Origin: Alcaligenes aquatilis
GTDB taxonomy: Bacteria; Pseudomonadota; Gammaproteobacteria; Burkholderiales; Burkholderiaceae_B
Direction: 5' to 3'
NCBI RefSeq assembly: GCF_003076515.1
Contig: NZ_CP022390.1
Location: 3,721,642 to 3,785,641 of the forward strand
DNA length: 64,000 bases
The first letter of the stretch is position 1. Each line of letters opens with the position of its first letter. The position numbers were made by a program, and so were the translations under genes. This document shows, one piece after another, positions 1-7,996 of the stretch. The notes below the pieces were generated by a model. It had not been told where the DNA came from and searched no databases. It worked only from the letters and a program-made list of their open reading frames with translations.

Positions 1-17
1 ATTGGACGGAGGCGTTG

Positions 18-641
18 GTGAGTACGAATGAGGGAGCGGTTTACGCTCAACAAGGGTTTGGGTCGACGCTGGAGCCTAAAGCTCCGTATGGCTTGTTGAT
101 TATTGATCTGGTGAATGGTTTTGCTGACCCGGCGGTGTTTGGTGGTGGCAATATCCCTGAAGCCATCGAGAACACGCAGACCTTGCTGGCAACGGCACGT
201 GAACAGGGCTGGCCGGTGGCGCACACTCGTATCGTGTATGCGGACGATGGCGCTGATAACAACATCTTCAGCATCAAAGTCCCCGGCATGTTGGGTCTGA
301 CTGAAGACGCACACAACAGCCACATCGTGCCGGAGTTGGCTCCTGCACCCGGTGAATTTATTGTTCGCAAGAATGTGCCGTCGGCCTTCTTTGGTACGCC
401 TTTGGCTGCGTGGCTGACCCAACGTGGTGTGCAAACACTGCTGGTCGCCGGTGCGGTTACCAGCGGTTGCGTACGTTCCAGCGTGGTTGATGCGATGCAA
501 CTGGGCTTCCGCCCCTTGGTGGTATCGGACTGCGTGGGTGACCGTGCAATTGGCCCGCATGAGGCCAACTTGTTCGACATGCGTCAGAAGTACGCCACCG
601 TAGCGACGCGGGAAGAAGCGATGAAGTTGATTGGAGTGTAA
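18..641 (+). CDS. Isochorismatase-fold cysteine amidohydrolase, probably maleamate amidase (NicF-like)
   Basis: This 207-residue protein has the cysteine hydrolase fold of the isochorismatase/N-carbamoylsarcosine amidase superfamily. The expected catalytic triad is visible: Asp30 in IIDLVNGFAD, Lys118 in FIVRKNVPSAFF and Cys151 in AVTSGCVRSS. The GGGNIPEAIENT and DCVGDRAIGPHEANLFDM blocks remind me of maleamate amidohydrolase NicF of nicotinate degradation, which converts maleamate to maleate and ammonia. That substrate is inferred, because the neighbouring genes that would settle it lie outside the window. GTG at 18 was chosen over TTG at 15 because a GGAGG at 8-12 is correctly spaced for it. 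It is probably a cytoplasmic enzyme and the last gene of an operon entering from the left. Confidence 0.75.
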   Translation: MSTNEGAVYAQQGFGSTLEPKAPYGLLIIDLVNGFADPAVFGGGNIPEAIENTQTLLATAREQGWPVAHTRIVYADDGADNNIFSIKVPGMLGLTEDAHNSHIVPELAPAPGEFIVRKNVPSAFFGTPLAAWLTQRGVQTLLVAGAVTSGCVRSSVVDAMQLGFRPLVVSDCVGDRAIGPHEANLFDMRQKYATVATREEAMKLIGV

Positions 642-800
642 GGCTTGGTGTTTTTAAGCCTTTGAGAAGAACGATGTGCTTCGTCATTTTTTAGCAGTTT
701 GATTGACGGAGCCTGTGTCGTCCTTTTAGCAAGTCTGTGTCTACGGATTTGTGATCGAGTATCGGTGGTCTGCCGCTTGGGGGCAGGCTGTCGGACCTGC

Positions 801-837
801 GCCCCTGGGAGCCGGATGGCTCTCGGGGGCTTTTTTT
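801..837 (+). terminator. Strong rho-independent terminator
   Basis: A GCCCC...GAGCC stem closes with GGCTC...GGGGC around a GGAT loop and is followed by seven T at 831-837. It lies 160 bases after the amidohydrolase stop, farther than usual. It may therefore end a separate short transcript starting near 700. Confidence 0.75.
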
Positions 838-869
838 GGCTTTGCGTAGCAGTGGAAAGTTTTCTTGTA

Positions 870-1073
870 GGGCCCCTGTGTGGCTTGTCTTGGCGGGTCC
901 CTTGCTCACGCCGTGCGTGGGTGCCCTTGTCAGTGCGCCGTTGCGGGCGGGCGGTGAACTCGGAGCGCGACTGCTCACCCGGACCGGCCGCAGGCGTGCT
1001 CCTTAAACAGCACACCTTTTGCATCCCGCCTCGTTACTCTGCCCGTGGCAAGAACCCTGACGCACCCGCCAAG
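870..1073 (+). repeat. Palindromic repeat family B, copy 1 (expanded)
   Basis: The left arm begins TTTTCTTGTA and includes a 24-base block at 882-905 (GGCTTGTCTTGGCGGGTCCC and on) that is identical to 4832-4855. The right arm at about 1046-1073 (CAAGAACCCTGACGCACCCG and on) matches the right arm of copy 2. Here the arms are separated by about 130 extra bases that are absent from copy 2. Both copies lie in the same orientation and bracket the autotransporter gene. Confidence 0.7.
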
Positions 1074-1180
1074 CCGCATTAGTGAACGCGCAAATAGTGG
1101 TGGGGGAACGCTTTGTGCATGTGCATCAGCGCCTCCCACCGTTTCAAGCAACAGTCACGTTTCCTGGCAAGTGGCTATTC

Positions 1181-4100
1181 TTAAAACGCCCAGCGCAGAT
1201 TCATCTGCCCTTGTAGCGACGAATATCCACCGCCGAACTGTGAGCTGATGCCGGTGCCAATCGACAGACGCTCACTGCGTTGCCAGGTCAGGCCTGCACG
1301 CAGACTCATCGTGTCGCGGGGCAGCACGCTATTGCGGGTGTTGAACGCCGTCTCCGTGGACGCAATGGCGAAACGGGCTGCTTGGGTCAGGTCGCGATCC
1401 AGCCATTCGTGATTCCAGCCCACGTCAACGTTCACGGCCAGCTTACTGCCATCAGTCAGGTCGCGATTCCATTGCGCCGTCAGCCCCAGGCTGGAGCGCA
1501 AGGCATCGACGCGCTTGCTGTCCAGGTGAAGGCGCGTGGCTGCATTACCCGATTCGTCGACTGATGGCCGGGACACCAAGGCATAGTTCATGTTGGCAAA
1601 GGGGCCTAGCGATAAGGAGGGGTTCAGCTCCCAAAGGTAGCCTGTGCCTGCGTCAATCGACAGATTGCGCCCCGTCCAGTCAGACGAGTGCGTGGCCTGA
1701 TAGTCTCCAATGGCAATTTGCCTGCGCATATCGGCTTGTTCTAGCCCCAGTCGCAGCCCGCTGAATCCAAAAAGGCCTTCCCGTGCACCGGGGCGGTATT
1801 GCAGATGGGCAGCCAAGCCAAATGCGGTGGCTTTGCTCTTGCCGGAGTACGGGGCATCCGGTTTGACCGATAGATCTGAAATATCAAGCTGTGCTCCCAC
1901 CGCGAAGTCGGGGGCCGACTCCAGGGCGCGCCCAGCTCCGACGATCAGGCCATAGCTGTTGGCATCGTAGCCAAGCATGGAACCTCGCGTGTTCTGATCG
2001 CCACTGGAACCGAACACCAAGGCGTAGCCCTGCCAGTCGGTGCCGGGCCGCAACATGCTTTGGCTCAGTCCTTGGCGCGCGGTTTGCATGATCGAACGCT
2101 CATGCATCAGAGAGGCGGCCATCGCCGCACTGTAGCCAGCCGGTGAAATCTGATCCAGGGCAGCGGGTATTTGTGAGCCGTCCTTGGCCGAGAAGTCGAG
2201 TTCCTGGAACAGGGTTTGCGCGGGTGCCGGTGCGGCGGCGGCCAGCTTGACCAAAGCCTTGCCGGCTTCTCGTTGGTTGTCGTCGCCGCCATATTGGCTA
2301 TAGGCATTGTCGGCGCGGGTGGCAGACAAGCGGTAGCGTTCATTGCCTAAAGGGGCAGCGTCAAACTGCAAGGTAGGCGATACGGGGGCGATCTGGGTGG
2401 CGTTGAAGCTGCCGCTGTAGCTGGCGGCTTCTACAAATGAGCCTGTGTCGACGGACCAGGCGTTTTGATACCAGTCCGCCACGGGCGTCAGTTGCAGCGT
2501 TCCGGCCAAATCGGCATGACCACTGACGGCAAGTGCGTCGTGATCGCCTTTACCATCAAATTCGGCTAATAGGCGGCCCGTTGCTGTTTGTTGGAAGTCG
2601 CCATTTACCTGAATGCGCCCGACTGAGTTACCAGGCGTCAGGGTGCCGGCGTTAATCAGGGCCTGACCGCTGGCCAGATCGAAGCGGGCATTGCCGCCCA
2701 ATGTCGCCGCTTCGTGGATGGCGGCACTGTGGACCTGCACGTTACCGTTCAGTTGTGTCGTACCGCCGTCAAATGACAGGGTCAGATTGTCTTTGCCTGT
2801 GATGTTCCCGGCGTAGCTCAAGTGAAAGTTGGTATCGGCTTGATCGATGCTGCGGCCCCTATGATCGGCAGCCTGCCCAAACGACAGCGTAGTCAGACGT
2901 AGCTGGTTCTGGTCGTCGCGTTGCGCATACTGCGAGATGATATCGCCTTCAATCTGGGTGCCCTGCATCAGGTTGATGCGCCCGACGTAGGCATTGTCAG
3001 AAATCAGGATGGCAGCTTCCTGGCCTGCGATCCGCCCGCTAATGTCGGCTTGTTTAACCAGGGGGCCGTTCAGCTCGGGGAGCAGGGCTTGATCGACGCC
3101 TTCAATACTGCGTATATAGGAACCACGACGCTCGGTATGGTTGCCCAGGGAGTTGGTGCCAAAGTCAAAACGCAGGCCGACACCTTGAGGGCCAGTAGCC
3201 TGGATGTCGCCGCGATGCACCAGCGTATGCCCACGGCCGTAGGCAAATTGAATACCTTGCCCGTTCAAGCCATCTGCGTAGATTCTGACGCCTGGGTCGA
3301 TAACAAGCGTGTTGTTCTGACCATCGACCCGTATGCCTGCACCACCTGAGCCGGCTGCCAGCAGGTCAGCCGCTTGTCGGACCTGATTGTTGCTGCCGTA
3401 GATATGCAGGCCCAGACCCAGTGTGGATTGGTTGTATTGGCCTGGAAGGTACTGCGTGCCTTTGGCATTACGGGCAAAGAAGCCTTGGGTATTGACCAGC
3501 TCAAGGCCATCGCCGTAGATTGAGCGCCCAAAGAAGTTGGCCCGGTCAATGGTGTAGCCCAGATCTTGCAGTACTGCCAATTCAGCTTCCATGAAGCCTG
3601 AATAGTTGCGGTAGTTCTGGTGGCTCATGACGCTGTTTTGAAGCTCGATATGGCTCATGAAGTTGTTGTCTATGCCGCCACCTTCACCCAGCATCTTTAC
3701 GGGCACACCACGCAGGCCACCAGCCAGCACTTGTTCGATGTGCGTTCCGGTCAGATAGCCCTTGTCCTGACGCACATCAAAAGCGTCGGGGTCGTAGGAG
3801 TTGTCGCAGCCATCGCACAGAATCTTCTGGCCAGCGCGTGCCGGTTTGCCATTGTCGTCTCTTAGCAGTTGGGTCCAGCTACTGAGTTGGCTTTCAAAGT
3901 AGGGTTGGGTCTCATCCAAACTGCCTCTGTCCTCCACGCTGCTTAAAATGCCCAGCCCATGGGCAATTTCGTGAACGGCTGTCAGCAGTACGCTGTCTTT
4001 TCCGCTAAGGGGAGTTTGTGTAAACGCCTGGTTTGCTGCGTAATCGTCTTGGCCCAGGCCAAAAAAGCCATGTCCACCAAAGGGCAGTGTGCCGGTTGCA

Positions 4101-4480
4101 GGCGACAGGCCGAACATGTTTTGCTGCATCTGCGTCAGTGCGCTTTGACCGCCATTGGCGGTGGGCGAGCCTCCGTAGGCATTGCCCGGGTCATTAATCG
4201 TGCCGATATTGACGATGGTCGCAGGGTTGTCGCCTTGGGGCTGCAATATTTCAGCCCAATAGCCCATGCCTTCAAGGAGCTGTTCTTTATAGGCTTGATG
4301 GCCCTCCCAGCTCCAGAATGACGTTTCGTCATTGTCGAATGAACCGTCGTTCATATCGAAAAACCGTGCGATAAACACGGTGCGCCCCGCTGCATTTGTA
4401 ACGGTTCTGTCTTCCAGGGCATGAGCTGCCAGGGGCGCAATAGCAAGCGCCAGGGCGGTATACAGTTTTGTTAGTTTCAT
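1181..4480 (-). CDS. Autotransporter with N-terminal zinc-metallopeptidase motif
   Basis: A type V secreted surface protein of 1,099 residues. Residues 1-21 are a Sec signal peptide (MKLTKLYTALALAIAPLAA). Residues about 24-330 form a globular domain with HEIAHGLGIL at 170, the zinc-binding HExxH of metallopeptidases, plus a CDGC pair about 65 residues further on. Residues about 340-790 are Gly/Asn-rich and repetitive, as in a beta-helix passenger. The last 280 or so residues look like the outer-membrane autotransporter barrel and end NLRWAF with the expected terminal Phe. ATG 4480 was chosen because the signal peptide begins there; an upstream in-frame GTG at 4519 adds 13 residues. The gene stands alone, flanked by two repeat B copies. 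The third zinc ligand is not evident, so protease activity is inferred. Confidence 0.85.
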   Translation of the reverse strand: MKLTKLYTALALAIAPLAAHALEDRTVTNAAGRTVFIARFFDMNDGSFDNDETSFWSWEGHQAYKEQLLEGMGYWAEILQPQGDNPATIVNIGTINDPGNAYGGSPTANGGQSALTQMQQNMFGLSPATGTLPFGGHGFFGLGQDDYAANQAFTQTPLSGKDSVLLTAVHEIAHGLGILSSVEDRGSLDETQPYFESQLSSWTQLLRDDNGKPARAGQKILCDGCDNSYDPDAFDVRQDKGYLTGTHIEQVLAGGLRGVPVKMLGEGGGIDNNFMSHIELQNSVMSHQNYRNYSGFMEAELAVLQDLGYTIDRANFFGRSIYGDGLELVNTQGFFARNAKGTQYLPGQYNQSTLGLGLHIYGSNNQVRQAADLLAAGSGGAGIRVDGQNNTLVIDPGVRIYADGLNGQGIQFAYGRGHTLVHRGDIQATGPQGVGLRFDFGTNSLGNHTERRGSYIRSIEGVDQALLPELNGPLVKQADISGRIAGQEAAILISDNAYVGRINLMQGTQIEGDIISQYAQRDDQNQLRLTTLSFGQAADHRGRSIDQADTNFHLSYAGNITGKDNLTLSFDGGTTQLNGNVQVHSAAIHEAATLGGNARFDLASGQALINAGTLTPGNSVGRIQVNGDFQQTATGRLLAEFDGKGDHDALAVSGHADLAGTLQLTPVADWYQNAWSVDTGSFVEAASYSGSFNATQIAPVSPTLQFDAAPLGNERYRLSATRADNAYSQYGGDDNQREAGKALVKLAAAAPAPAQTLFQELDFSAKDGSQIPAALDQISPAGYSAAMAASLMHERSIMQTARQGLSQSMLRPGTDWQGYALVFGSSGDQNTRGSMLGYDANSYGLIVGAGRALESAPDFAVGAQLDISDLSVKPDAPYSGKSKATAFGLAAHLQYRPGAREGLFGFSGLRLGLEQADMRRQIAIGDYQATHSSDWTGRNLSIDAGTGYLWELNPSLSLGPFANMNYALVSRPSVDESGNAATRLHLDSKRVDALRSSLGLTAQWNRDLTDGSKLAVNVDVGWNHEWLDRDLTQAARFAIASTETAFNTRNSVLPRDTMSLRAGLTWQRSERLSIGTGISSQFGGGYSSLQGQMNLRWAF

Positions 4481-4809
4481 TGTTGAGCAGGTGTTGAATG
4501 CGCGAGATATTGTTTGCACTGAATGGCCCCTGAGGTAGAGGAAACAGTTTGATTAGCGTGGGGCGTTCATTGTTGCTGCATCGGGGCTGGCGGATGAAAG
4601 GGATTCCTTCGGCCTGCGTCGGGAAAATATAACAGATGGTGTCAAATAGATATTGTTGGTTTTAAACCTTTGGCCCTCCTTTTTAAACGCGGGGTATCTG
4701 CTTTTTTCGAATTTCGAATTTTTGGCTTAGGGGTGAGGTAAGGGAGCGTTTTTTGGGACGGCGTGCTTTTGGGCGTGCCGTTTGCGCTTTGCATGGTGGC
4801 GGTGGATGG

Positions 4810-4918
4810 TTTTCTTGTGCGGCCCGGGTTCGGCTTGTCTTGGCGGGTCCCTTGCCCACGCTGTCCGCGGCAAGAGCCCTGACTCGCCCGCCAAGCTGTA
4901 CCCGGTTCCACAAGAAAA
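4810..4918 (+). repeat. Palindromic repeat family B, copy 2 (compact)
   Basis: This is a complete stem-loop element. The outer arms are TTTTCTTGTG (4810-4819) and CACAAGAAAA (4909-4918). The middle arms are CTTGGCGGG and CCCGCCAAG, and the inner arms are CTTGCC and GGCAAG. It shares a 24-base exact block with copy 1 downstream of the same autotransporter gene. The two copies are direct repeats relative to each other. Confidence 0.75.
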
Positions 4919-5030
4919 CAAGCAACACGGTTTAAAGCCCAAACGGCACTGCAGAGGGGAGTCAAAGGTGGAGCCTAAGATCGGATGGTTGGAGAAAGTA
5001 AGGGAGGGGGAGGGTAAAAAGCCATTGTGA

Positions 5031-5268
5031 GCCGTTCAGTCGGCCTGCTGGGGTGTAGGGGCGGATCAGAGTACTTGCCGCGGTCAGGAGATAGCGTAGG
5101 GGTGTAAGCATCCTGCTGTTTGAGCGGGGCGCTTGTGGTTCGTCCGGGGGACGAACCACCCCGCGAGTTCAGGATGCGCCCGTAGCTATCTCCTGATAAG
5201 GGCACCGGTGCGTAGCACCGGCAAGTGCTCAGCCCCGACACCCCAGCAGGCCGACTGAATGGCGTCTT
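5031..5268 (+). repeat. Structured palindromic element family A, copy 1
   Basis: A multi-stem palindrome of about 233 bases. The outer 26-bp stem runs from GCCGTTCAGTCGG (5031) to CCGACTGAATGGC (5263) with one G-T pair. Inside it are GAGTACTTGCCG (5069-5080) with CGGCAAGTGCTC (5219-5230), TCAGGAGATAGC (5084-5095) with GCTATCTCCTGA (5185-5196), GCATCCTG with CAGGATGC, and a terminal hairpin GTGGTTCGTC/GACGAACCAC (5135-5159). A GGCGTCTTT follows the outer stem. It is homologous to 33738-33975: the loops are conserved and the stem arms are replaced. Confidence 0.85.
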
Positions 5269-5401
5269 TACAGAGACTTCTTTGATCCACTCATCATGGC
5301 TCTTTAACCATGCTTGTCCCCTCAGGCTTCTTTCTATTAGTCTAGTGAACGACGCAATACGCATTGTCGACGAGACATTACCTAGTTCAAAAGGAGCCAG
5401 G

Positions 5402-6016
5402 ATGGCAGGGCAGCAGCATGTATCCGGGGTGACGGGCATTATTCTGGCGGCGGGCCTGGGGCAGCGCTTCGACCCTTCGGGTCAGCAGTTGAAGTTATTG
5501 GCCAAGATGGACGATGGCAGAACGATGGTGCGCCGTGTCTGTGAGACGGCCTTGTCTGTGCTCGATGAGGTGCTGATTGTTTGTGATGTGTATGAGCAGA
5601 TTTTGCGTCAGGAGCTGGACGACTTGCCGATCAGTTTCGTTCAGGCGCCTGCTGCCATCCGCGGTATGGGAGTCAGCCTGAAAGCCGGGATACAGGCTTG
5701 CAGTCCCCAATATGGTTATGTCGTTTTACTGGCCGATATGCCTTGGTTGCGGCCAAGCTCTGTGGCGGCAGTCGCTCAGGCGGTGCAGGATGGGGCCGGG
5801 ATCGTGCGTCCCGTTTTCAATGGGCAGACGGGCAATCCCGTCGGCTTTGGTCTGGCGTGGCGTCAACCGCTTCTGGCGCTTTCAGACGAGCAAGGCGCGC
5901 GGGCCTTGTTACAGGCCAATAAGGATCAGACCTTGTGGGTGCCTTTAGTGGATGAGGGCATCTTGCGCGATGTGGACACCCCCGGTGATTTGGCGATGTC
6001 CCGGACGTCGAATTAA
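5402..6016 (+). CDS. MobA/MocA-like nucleotidyltransferase
   Basis: This 204-residue protein belongs to the MobA-like NTP transferase family, which includes the molybdenum cofactor cytidylyl- and guanylyltransferases. The N-terminal IILAAGLGQRF is the nucleotide-binding signature. LLADMPWL contains the metal-binding Asp of the LxDMP motif, and PVFNGQTGNPVGF matches the family's GHPVLF-type loop. MocA, which makes the cytidine dinucleotide cofactor for xanthine-dehydrogenase-type enzymes, is the closest fit, but no molybdoenzyme gene adjoins it. ATG 5402 was chosen for its AAGGAG at 5391-5396. The stop codon overlaps the convergent ycgR stop over a shared TTAA (6013-6016). Confidence 0.75.
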   Translation: MAGQQHVSGVTGIILAAGLGQRFDPSGQQLKLLAKMDDGRTMVRRVCETALSVLDEVLIVCDVYEQILRQELDDLPISFVQAPAAIRGMGVSLKAGIQACSPQYGYVVLLADMPWLRPSSVAAVAQAVQDGAGIVRPVFNGQTGNPVGFGLAWRQPLLALSDEQGARALLQANKDQTLWVPLVDEGILRDVDTPGDLAMSRTSN

Positions 6017-6753
6017 CCGTGACCGCGCTGTTTGGCGATCTGTTGGCGTTCCAGGCGGCTGATGTAGTGCTGAATGGCCATCTGCGTGGAGGCTGATAGA
6101 TCAATAAACGTACAGCCCAAACGGTGAATTTGTTTACCGTTCGCTAGTTGTTGTGTCTCGGTACGCGCCACTTGTAGAGCCACGACAAAAGAACCGGCCT
6201 GCGGCAGCTCCAGCAGGGACTCGGTTTTATGCGCACCAATCACCTCTGCCAGGCTTTGCGATTCGTCCACCAAGGACAAGCCGCCGCCACTGATATCGTG
6301 CAGCAGAAAACTCTTGGCTTCGTTATTCAAGCGCAAGATCACCATAGCCGGCTCGCTGACAGGCACGGTGACGCGGAAGAATTCGCGTCGTTGTAAGCGG
6401 CGGATGGATTCGGGAATTGGGATCGCCAGGGCCGGCTGCCCTTCGTAGGACACGACCTCTGGTGTAGGCCCTTGAAATGTCACCTTGATCTTGTCTATCG
6501 AGGTCTCGAAACTGGTGTGTTCGGACTGCAACAGATTGCGGGTTTTTTCTTCTTTGTTGGCGGTATCGATCACCACCACATTGTTGTCCAGATCAATATC
6601 TAAAATGGTGGTCACAATCCGGTCATTGCCCCGATTGGCCTCCATGTGCAAGAGAAGGCCCCCTTTTTCGATGGCCCGTAAAACACGCAGAATTTCAAAC
6701 TTGGACTGGATCTGATACGGATCGTCTTCGATAGGAGGCAACTGAGAGGTCAT
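6013..6753 (-). CDS. ycgR: c-di-GMP-binding flagellar brake protein YcgR
   Basis: YcgR slows the flagellar motor when it binds cyclic di-GMP. The 246-residue length and two-domain layout fit: an N-terminal YcgR domain (about 10-110) and a C-terminal PilZ domain (about 118-235). The c-di-GMP contacts are visible as QRREFFR at 121-127 (the RxxxR motif) and DISGGG at 153-158 (the D/NxSxxG motif). No flagellar genes lie nearby. A diguanylate cyclase at 32.2-33.3 kb is a possible but unproven source of the ligand. The gene is convergent with the MobA-like gene and their stop codons overlap. Confidence 0.88.
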   Translation of the reverse strand: MTSQLPPIEDDPYQIQSKFEILRVLRAIEKGGLLLHMEANRGNDRIVTTILDIDLDNNVVVIDTANKEEKTRNLLQSEHTSFETSIDKIKVTFQGPTPEVVSYEGQPALAIPIPESIRRLQRREFFRVTVPVSEPAMVILRLNNEAKSFLLHDISGGGLSLVDESQSLAEVIGAHKTESLLELPQAGSFVVALQVARTETQQLANGKQIHRLGCTFIDLSASTQMAIQHYISRLERQQIAKQRGHG

Positions 6754-6863
6754 GAGGGGCGCAGGAAAAAAAGTCGGTCAATAACTGTAAGGGATTGTAC
6801 GCGCCAGATTAACACTCTGGGCTTGTTTGGAGTATGGCAGCAATTGATTAGCGTCCTAAGTAT

Positions 6864-7784
6864 TTAAACTGGGTTTACATGCTGCAAAGCACAGCGTGCT
6901 GCTGCTAAATCCCAGGCTGCAGAGCCTACGGATTTGAAGAATAAAGGTTTATCTCTGGGTGCTGGCGTGCGCAGCACTTGATGAATGCTGTGGACTTGGT
7001 CCCAGGCTACGTTGGCCTGAATCAGGTCGCCAGCTTCTTGGTGCGCTGCGCAGACATCATCCGCGTAGAGGTGGCTGGCTAGCAGGGTATGGGGCTCGAA
7101 TTCAGCCATATCAGCCTGGAATGCTCCTACGCCAATCAACAGGCGGTCCAGGCGGGCAGGCTCGTGATAGACCGGTGTCAAGCTGGATGTCAGGGTAATC
7201 AGGACATCCGTTTTTTCAGGAATGGCCGCAGCAGCCTGAACCCGATCTCCAAACTGATTTTGCAAGGATGTGGCCACCGCTTGGGCACGGCCAATATTGC
7301 GGCCTGTCAGGGTGACGCGGGCCTGAGGGTACAGCGTCATGATGGCATCGCAGTGTGCCTGGGCTTGCTGCCCGTATCCCAGTAAGGTGATGTGTTCGGG
7401 GCCATGAGGCCACAGTGCCTGAATCCCCAACATGGATACGGCGGCAGTACGACGTTTGGACAAGGTGGGGGCATCCAGGACCAGCAAGGGTAAGCCATGT
7501 TGAGCGTCGTAGACGCTGACCAGGCCCTGGATGCTGCCAAGACCTTGTTGCTGATTGTCCAGCATCACATTAACCAGTTTGTGCACACCGATATCGTGAG
7601 AGACCGCAGGCATGGACAGCATTTTTCCTGCCGTTGGGTAGCTCAGAACTTGCCGGGTGGGGGCGACGATAGTGCCAGCGGCATATTGGGCCATGGCTTT
7701 GCCTAACTGGGCGACCAGCTCCGGATAAGGCAGAGCGCGGGCAGTCTCTTCAGGGGACAGGACGGTATAGCAAGCGTGTGTCAT
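6864..7784 (-). CDS. Ornithine cyclodeaminase/mu-crystallin family imine reductase
   Basis: A 306-residue NAD(P)-dependent enzyme of the ornithine cyclodeaminase/mu-crystallin family. The N-terminal half carries the substrate region (APTRQVLSYP, GKMLSMPAVS, GVHKLVNV), and the Rossmann dinucleotide fold starts at ITLLGYGQQAQAH. Members with this overall sequence usually reduce Δ1-pyrroline-2-carboxylate or Δ1-piperideine-2-carboxylate to proline or pipecolate rather than deaminating ornithine. The latter would feed the pipecolate oxidase cluster at 40-44 kb. That link is inference. ATG 7784 follows a TGGAGA ribosome site; the longer TTG-type frame to 7862 has none. The gene is monocistronic. 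Confidence 0.7.
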   Translation of the reverse strand: MTHACYTVLSPEETARALPYPELVAQLGKAMAQYAAGTIVAPTRQVLSYPTAGKMLSMPAVSHDIGVHKLVNVMLDNQQQGLGSIQGLVSVYDAQHGLPLLVLDAPTLSKRRTAAVSMLGIQALWPHGPEHITLLGYGQQAQAHCDAIMTLYPQARVTLTGRNIGRAQAVATSLQNQFGDRVQAAAAIPEKTDVLITLTSSLTPVYHEPARLDRLLIGVGAFQADMAEFEPHTLLASHLYADDVCAAHQEAGDLIQANVAWDQVHSIHQVLRTPAPRDKPLFFKSVGSAAWDLAAARCALQHVNPV

Positions 7785-7996
7785 TCCAGAATCTCCAGGG
7801 AGTCGATCTGTGTGGCGTGCCGAACTATCAATCCAGTGTAGCGTAGGCCCAGCCCAGAGCAATAGGGCTTTGGCGTCCGTGACCTATTGACCCACCTTGA
7901 CAATTAAGCTGCCCCGTCTGACGGTTTGTCACGGCATAATGAGAACCGATATCAGCACCCGTTGACGCACGGTGCCATGCATTGGGGAGAAAAATA

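Larger units (their letters stand above)
642..1180. other. Intergenic region with terminator and repeat B
   Basis: This 539-base gap separates the amidohydrolase from the convergent autotransporter gene. It holds a weak hairpin just after the stop codon (642-663), a strong intrinsic terminator (801-837) and one copy of repeat family B (870-1073). The stretch 690-800 has no convincing reading frame. It could carry a short transcript ending at the 801-837 terminator, because a TTGACG lies at 702-707, but no good -10 box follows it. Confidence 0.6.
4481..5401. other. Intergenic region between divergent genes, rich in palindromes
   Basis: This 921-base gap separates the divergently transcribed autotransporter and MobA-like genes. 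It contains repeat B copy 2 (4810-4918) and repeat A copy 1 (5031-5268). The 4481-4780 part is AT-rich and should hold the autotransporter promoter, but no clear box was identified. The 5269-5390 part should hold the promoter of the nucleotidyltransferase gene. No believable coding frame is present. The frames that stay open are those that pass through the palindromes. Confidence 0.6.

Noticed and set aside
4975-5439. Minus-strand frame through repeat A copy 1 that shares peptide fragments with a frame at 33705-34004
   Set aside because: The shared peptides come from the conserved DNA blocks. The variable arms break any conserved protein, and pairing rather than coding is preserved.
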